This document shows positions 61,701-64,000 of a stretch of DNA of 64,000 nt, piece by piece. Source of the DNA: Phoronis australis. Its lineage: Eukaryota; Phoronida; Phoronidae. The DNA is taken from NCBI GenBank assembly GCA_002633005.1, contig NMRA01000164.1, positions 498,489 to 562,488 on the forward strand, in the 5' to 3' direction. The notes under the pieces were generated by a model that was not told the DNA's origin, did not search any database, and saw only the letters and a program-made list of their open reading frames with translations. Position 1 is the first letter of the stretch, and each line of letters opens with the position of its first letter. Both the position numbers and the translations under genes were made by a program.

Positions 61701-64000
61701 GATCATCTTCATCATATAGTTCACGGTAAGTAGGCTAGAGGCAGCTGTTGGCAACCTGCATGTTAGATGTCCTCACTTCCTGACATCGTCGAGCGATTAG
61801 TCTGTCACCATTGTTAAACCGAGTGCATATATGTTAAACTTGTGACTTGAATGGATGGACTAACATCCAGAAAGTGCAGAAAATGGTTACATTGTACCTC
61901 AAGTGTATGGCTATGTCACATTGGAATTTCAGGTATGCCGAGTGCATTGTTACTTGGTGCATCATATCACTGAAGCGACATTTACATTTATTTCTTGTGA
62001 CAAAGGTTGCATTGCAGGGTTTGACTTTAGCACATAATAAGGGGCAAATGCCCCTGATTTTGCTAATTTTGCTTGTAGGTTTTGAAACAAGAAGTTCAAA
62101 ATGCTTCTCCTAAGCATGCATTGTGGTGTGAAGTCATTGAGAAATTTTATTTTTCGTTAATTTGCTTTTGTCACAGTTTTTTAGTTCATTTCAAGCACTG
62201 TGCCAATCACTTGCTGTGTATTTTTTACGTTCACTTAATTATAGTGTTTGTGATTCATTTATAATAGTGCTCTGGTTGTTCATTTCTTGGCTGTTTCATT
62301 TTACAGGTCTTCAGCTAGTCGCTCACCCTCACCCTCTCAAAGAAGGAAGGTCGCAGCGAAGCGACCGCTGCAGACTAAGCCTTCGTAAGTGTGGGAACAG
62401 ATCAGTTTCAATGGAAAAACACTACCAACCCATAGTATTTTCAAACTTTGAATAGCTGTATATAACGGTAAAATTGATGTGCCGCTAACTGCAAAACACT
62501 TGCAGTACCCAGGCAATGTTGTTTCATTATCAATTCTCTCAGTTTTCAAGGTTTGTTGAAACATAGTGGGACTGTATGTGCCTCAGTGAAAATGTTTCTA
62601 AATATAGTTTGTTCACCAGGGCTTGGAATTTTTCCTCTTTAAAAAGGATTTTCTCTTATTTGATTTCCAGTTTCGTATTTCTTCGTCTCATTTTTATCAT
62701 TGTTTTGACTTTATTCATGCAAAACCATTTATTTCAGTTAAATTTTACAACACAAAAATTATTTGTATCTCATGAGCCTATTGATTTGTGCAACGATAAG
62801 TTATCTGGAAAGTTTTCCTCTTTTTTGTCATTGGTCATTCCAAGCCCTGGTGCTATCAATACCGTTCTTGGGAGCAGTGCATAAAGTATACAATATCTAA
62901 AGTTTTTTTGAGTCCGATCATTCATGGCTGAGATATGATATGAAGTTTGCTGAATTTTGCAAACACCTCTACTTTGCTTTGTATTCATTATTACGCTGTT
63001 AACTTGTTTCCAATTTGTCCCCATAGAGAGCCTCCACGAAGTACTGTCTTGGTGAAAGCTGCACCGCCTCCTGCAAATGTCAAACCCCTTGACAAGAGGC
63101 GGCTGGGGGACAGCATATCAAAACCAGTGGACAAGCCTCCTGGAAAAGGTTAGCTTCATTGCTGGAAATTGTTGCAGCGGCGTGTTTTTTTCAAAAATCA
63201 TTTTTAGTCTTATTCTTTTCTTTTGTCCTATGGGACATCTGAAAACATTTGGTAGTGTAAATTTATGTATAGCTTTCCGTGTTGATATGATATAGCTAGG
63301 GTTGGACACTGGTAAACAAGTAATGGCACATATCACTTAAAAATTAAAAATGGTAACATCCTGATTTATAGAGCAAAAATACGGGTACATTAGGTAAGGT
63401 AGAGAATTTGCATTATCAACAGTTTTACGTTGCTTCATGAGTGATCCTGGGTCGGCATGTCTTGAAATATGACTTAGTCCATGGACTAAACATTTTGGCA
63501 AATTATCCAATTACATGAAAATAGTGCTAGAATATAGATATGGTTAAGAAAATATTGATATTTACAATCAGTGTGCTGGCCTAGATTTAACTATTTCAAC
63601 ATTATGCTTGTTAGGTCCTGTGAAAGGCCCCGCATCTACACGAAGTTCAGCGGTTAGTCAGAAAGGTCCTAGTGTTGCGAAACCTACCTCAGCTACAAAA
63701 CAGGCGATGCCCTCTGCTGGAAGAACTCAGTCGACCACAGCGAAGGCCAGTGTACCAGCTGGTAACGGGAAGCCCAGTGCACCGGGCAAGCCCAGCAAAC
63801 CCATTAGTCCTACAAAGGCCCCCAAGCAGACGTCAGCAGGCGACAGGGGGCGTCCAGGCACAAAACAACTAAGGTATGGGTACCATTATTTTAATGAATT
63901 GCAGAAATATATTTACGTCTATTTTCGGCTGTCGCTGTTTTATGAGAGCATAGGCAGCTTCAACCATTAACATGTTATTTCAGCACGCAGCTTCTGAAAA
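51684..64000 (+). CDS. ZC3H18: ZC3H18, CCCH zinc-finger CBC/NEXT adaptor (3' end missing)
   Basis: ZC3H18 links the nuclear cap-binding complex and ARS2 to the NEXT-exosome pathway and to mRNA export choices. Exons: 51684-52718, 53196-53270, 53776-53917, 54340-54530, 55022-55143, 59635-59746, 60320-60393, 61056-61268, 61648-61725, 62307-62384, 63027-63148, 63615-63873, 63984-64000 and beyond; about 839 residues so far. The long acidic N terminus ends with ELDYDED near residue 316. The CCCH finger is C393-X7-C401-X5-C407-X3-H411, followed by HPGVNDKGNYS as in human. Then come a proline-rich run, ESAWERGLRQAKE, an RS/SYS-rich region (residues 640-710) and a Ser/Pro/Lys-rich tail. The start ATG follows the acceptor TATTTTTCAG (51669). 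The human Arg/Glu-rich run is much shorter here. Confidence 0.95.
53196..53270 (+). CDS. ZC3H18: ZC3H18 coding exon 2
   Basis: It encodes EGEADDDDDDEDGELGDKSD then DGEID. The acceptor is TTGTTGCAG and the donor GAT|GTAAGT. Phase 0 at both ends; it matches the human DGEIDDGEIDDD block. Confidence 0.94.
53776..53917 (+). CDS. ZC3H18: ZC3H18 coding exon 3 (CCCH zinc finger)
   Basis: It encodes EDDCEEGEIKDGEIRKPLQR then HLCRFYNRGHCTWGSNCRFL and HPGVNDK. The finger is C-X7-C-X5-C-X3-H. The acceptor is CTTTTTCAG and the donor AAAG|GTAGGT. Confidence 0.97.
54091..54138 (+). CDS. ZC3H18 possible 48-bp cassette exon
   Basis: It is bounded by TTCAATTCAG and AAAG|GTATGC, open in phase 1 on both sides, and a multiple of three. 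It would insert RRVSNLNVGAKHIRK between VNDKG and NYS without changing frame. The canonical join of exons 3 and 4 matches human, so this would be an optional exon. Conservation is unknown. Confidence 0.4.
54340..54530 (+). CDS. ZC3H18: ZC3H18 coding exon 4
   Basis: It encodes NYSMLERPGFNHNRFNRPPG, the run APPPEELPPPPPEEP and ESAWERGLRQAKE, the last matching human almost exactly. The acceptor is TTCTTCCAG and the donor GAG|GTAATG. Confidence 0.97.
55022..55143 (+). CDS. ZC3H18: ZC3H18 coding exon 5
   Basis: It encodes LMKKASQKKELETNIEEKRM then NLSLNDFQEDKKFNDPYYDD. The acceptor is GGTTTACAG and the donor GACAT|GTGAGC. A 4.5-kb intron with a foldback element follows. Confidence 0.95.
55539..59560. 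mobile_element. 4-kb foldback (long inverted repeat) element in a ZC3H18 intron
   Basis: The left arm (about 55539-56035) is inverted against the right arm (about 58940-59560). Matching blocks include ATCCCAGAGCT/AGCTCTGGGAT, ATGGCCGTCTGACAGGTTCG against CCAGACGGCCAT, and GGTAACCGTTTGAAACCAAT against its complement. The right arm has one extra copy of an internal unit of about 135 bp containing GCCAGACA and CAAAATATTCATCG. The centre has no transposase. The element is non-autonomous and fits wholly within the intron. Confidence 0.85.
56420..57165. repeat. Inner inverted pair of 16-bp iteron arrays
   Basis: 56420-56505 holds degenerate units like CACTACTCCGAAGAAT, and 57040-57165 holds the inverse form (TTCGGAGTAGTGGA..). 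They form a second, nested inverted pair inside the foldback element. Confidence 0.65.
59635..59746 (+). CDS. ZC3H18: ZC3H18 coding exon 6
   Basis: It encodes LDDPYYGNNVEPVNNARPQP then YENFEVHWSREPDYHFK; YENFRVQ is the human equivalent. The acceptor is GTTAACAG and the donor AAG|GTCAGT. Confidence 0.94.
60320..60393 (+). CDS. ZC3H18: ZC3H18 coding exon 7
   Basis: It encodes EREPSFERPRHLRNHRLRVS then PSPD. The acceptor is CCATTTCAG and the donor GACAG|GTATGT. This short basic stretch stands where human has a long Arg/Glu run. Confidence 0.9.
60581..60984. mobile_element. 404-bp MITE with about 40-bp inverted ends
   Basis: It starts GGGCCCGGTCTCCAATCTTT and ends with the near reverse complement (AAAGATTAGAGACCGGGCCC). 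The inverted homology continues through ACTCGAAA-type repeats. It lies in the ZC3H18 intron after exon 7 and has no ORF. Confidence 0.88.
61056..61268 (+). CDS. ZC3H18: ZC3H18 coding exon 8
   Basis: It encodes RVRRKQRESREEVPVRDGSA, then GDEWHDPWQRTNKDQ and GRSRSGSRGRRRGRSSSYSS. DEWHDPW matches human DEWKDPW. The acceptor is TTTTCTAG and the donor CAAG|GTCGGT. Confidence 0.94.
61648..61725 (+). CDS. ZC3H18: ZC3H18 coding exon 9 (SYS/RS repeats)
   Basis: It encodes SSSRSSFSSYSSRSSYSRSS then SSYSS. Ser/Tyr/Arg repeats like the human SSYSSYSSRSS region. The acceptor is GTTTTCAG and the donor CACG|GTAAGT. Confidence 0.93.
62307..62384 (+). CDS. ZC3H18: ZC3H18 coding exon 10
   Basis: It encodes SSASRSPSPSQRRKVAAKRP then LQTKP. 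The acceptor is TTTTACAG and the donor CCTTC|GTAAGT. Confidence 0.92.
62617..62849. mobile_element. Short relative of the 45367 transposon family
   Basis: It starts CAGGGCTTGGAATTTTTCC and ends GGTCATTCCAAGCCCTG, sharing both termini with the family at 45367-46337. I do not see a matching target duplication. Confidence 0.7.
63027..63148 (+). CDS. ZC3H18: ZC3H18 coding exon 11
   Basis: It encodes EPPRSTVLVKAAPPPANVKP then LDKRRLGDSISKPVDKPPGK. The acceptor is CCCCATAG and the donor AAAG|GTTAGC. Confidence 0.9.
63615..63873 (+). CDS. ZC3H18: ZC3H18 coding exon 12
   Basis: It encodes a Ser/Pro/Lys/Thr-rich disordered segment from GPVKGPASTRSSAVSQKGPS to GDRGRPGTKQL. The acceptor is CTTGTTAG and the donor TAAG|GTATGG. 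Confidence 0.9.
63984..64000 (+). CDS. ZC3H18: ZC3H18 coding exon 13 (cut by window end)
   Basis: After the acceptor TTATTTCAG it reads TQLLK in phase and leaves the window. Confidence 0.7.

Overview
This is a window of animal nuclear DNA, AT-rich, with short exons of about 30-260 bp separated by introns of several hundred to several thousand bases, GT-AG splice junctions, many small inverted-repeat transposons, and assembly gaps (N runs and single Ns). There are no bacterial operons. The four genes were identified by recalled similarity to the human proteins, and every exon join below keeps the reading frame. The divergence level and the transposon load suggest a marine invertebrate such as a non-vertebrate deuterostome, but the species cannot be fixed from the sequence alone.

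Layout: (1) 2,467-7,556, minus strand: the 5' half of PPIL2 (U-box cyclophilin of the spliceosome), running off the left edge. A mis-joined second haplotype copy of two of its exons lies at 648-2,284. (2) 9,414-27,281, plus strand: complete PCIF1, the cap-adjacent m6Am methyltransferase, in 13 coding exons. (3) 27,282-30,130: the 3' regions of two convergent genes. (4) 30,500-49,919, minus strand: complete CTNNBL1, a PRP19/CDC5L-associated armadillo protein, in 15 coding exons. (5) 51,684-64,000, plus strand: ZC3H18, the cap-binding-complex/NEXT adaptor, with 12 full coding exons and the start of a 13th at the right edge.

PPIL2/PCIF1 and CTNNBL1/ZC3H18 are head-to-head pairs, each with a plausible shared promoter carrying ATGGCGG (YY1-like) motifs. 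PCIF1 and CTNNBL1 converge. All four products act on RNA polymerase II transcripts (splicing, cap methylation, cap-linked RNA sorting), so this is a functionally coherent neighbourhood, although chance linkage is not excluded.

The introns hold most of the unusual structure. They include a nested pair of transposons of one family with clear 6-bp target duplications, a 2.5-kb element with GCGACCTG iterons, a 4-kb foldback element in a ZC3H18 intron, a nested foldback in CTNNBL1 intron 1, several MITEs, minisatellites, a GC-AG intron in PCIF1 and a possible in-frame cassette exon in ZC3H18. Three places marked by single Ns are unmerged allelic contig overlaps.
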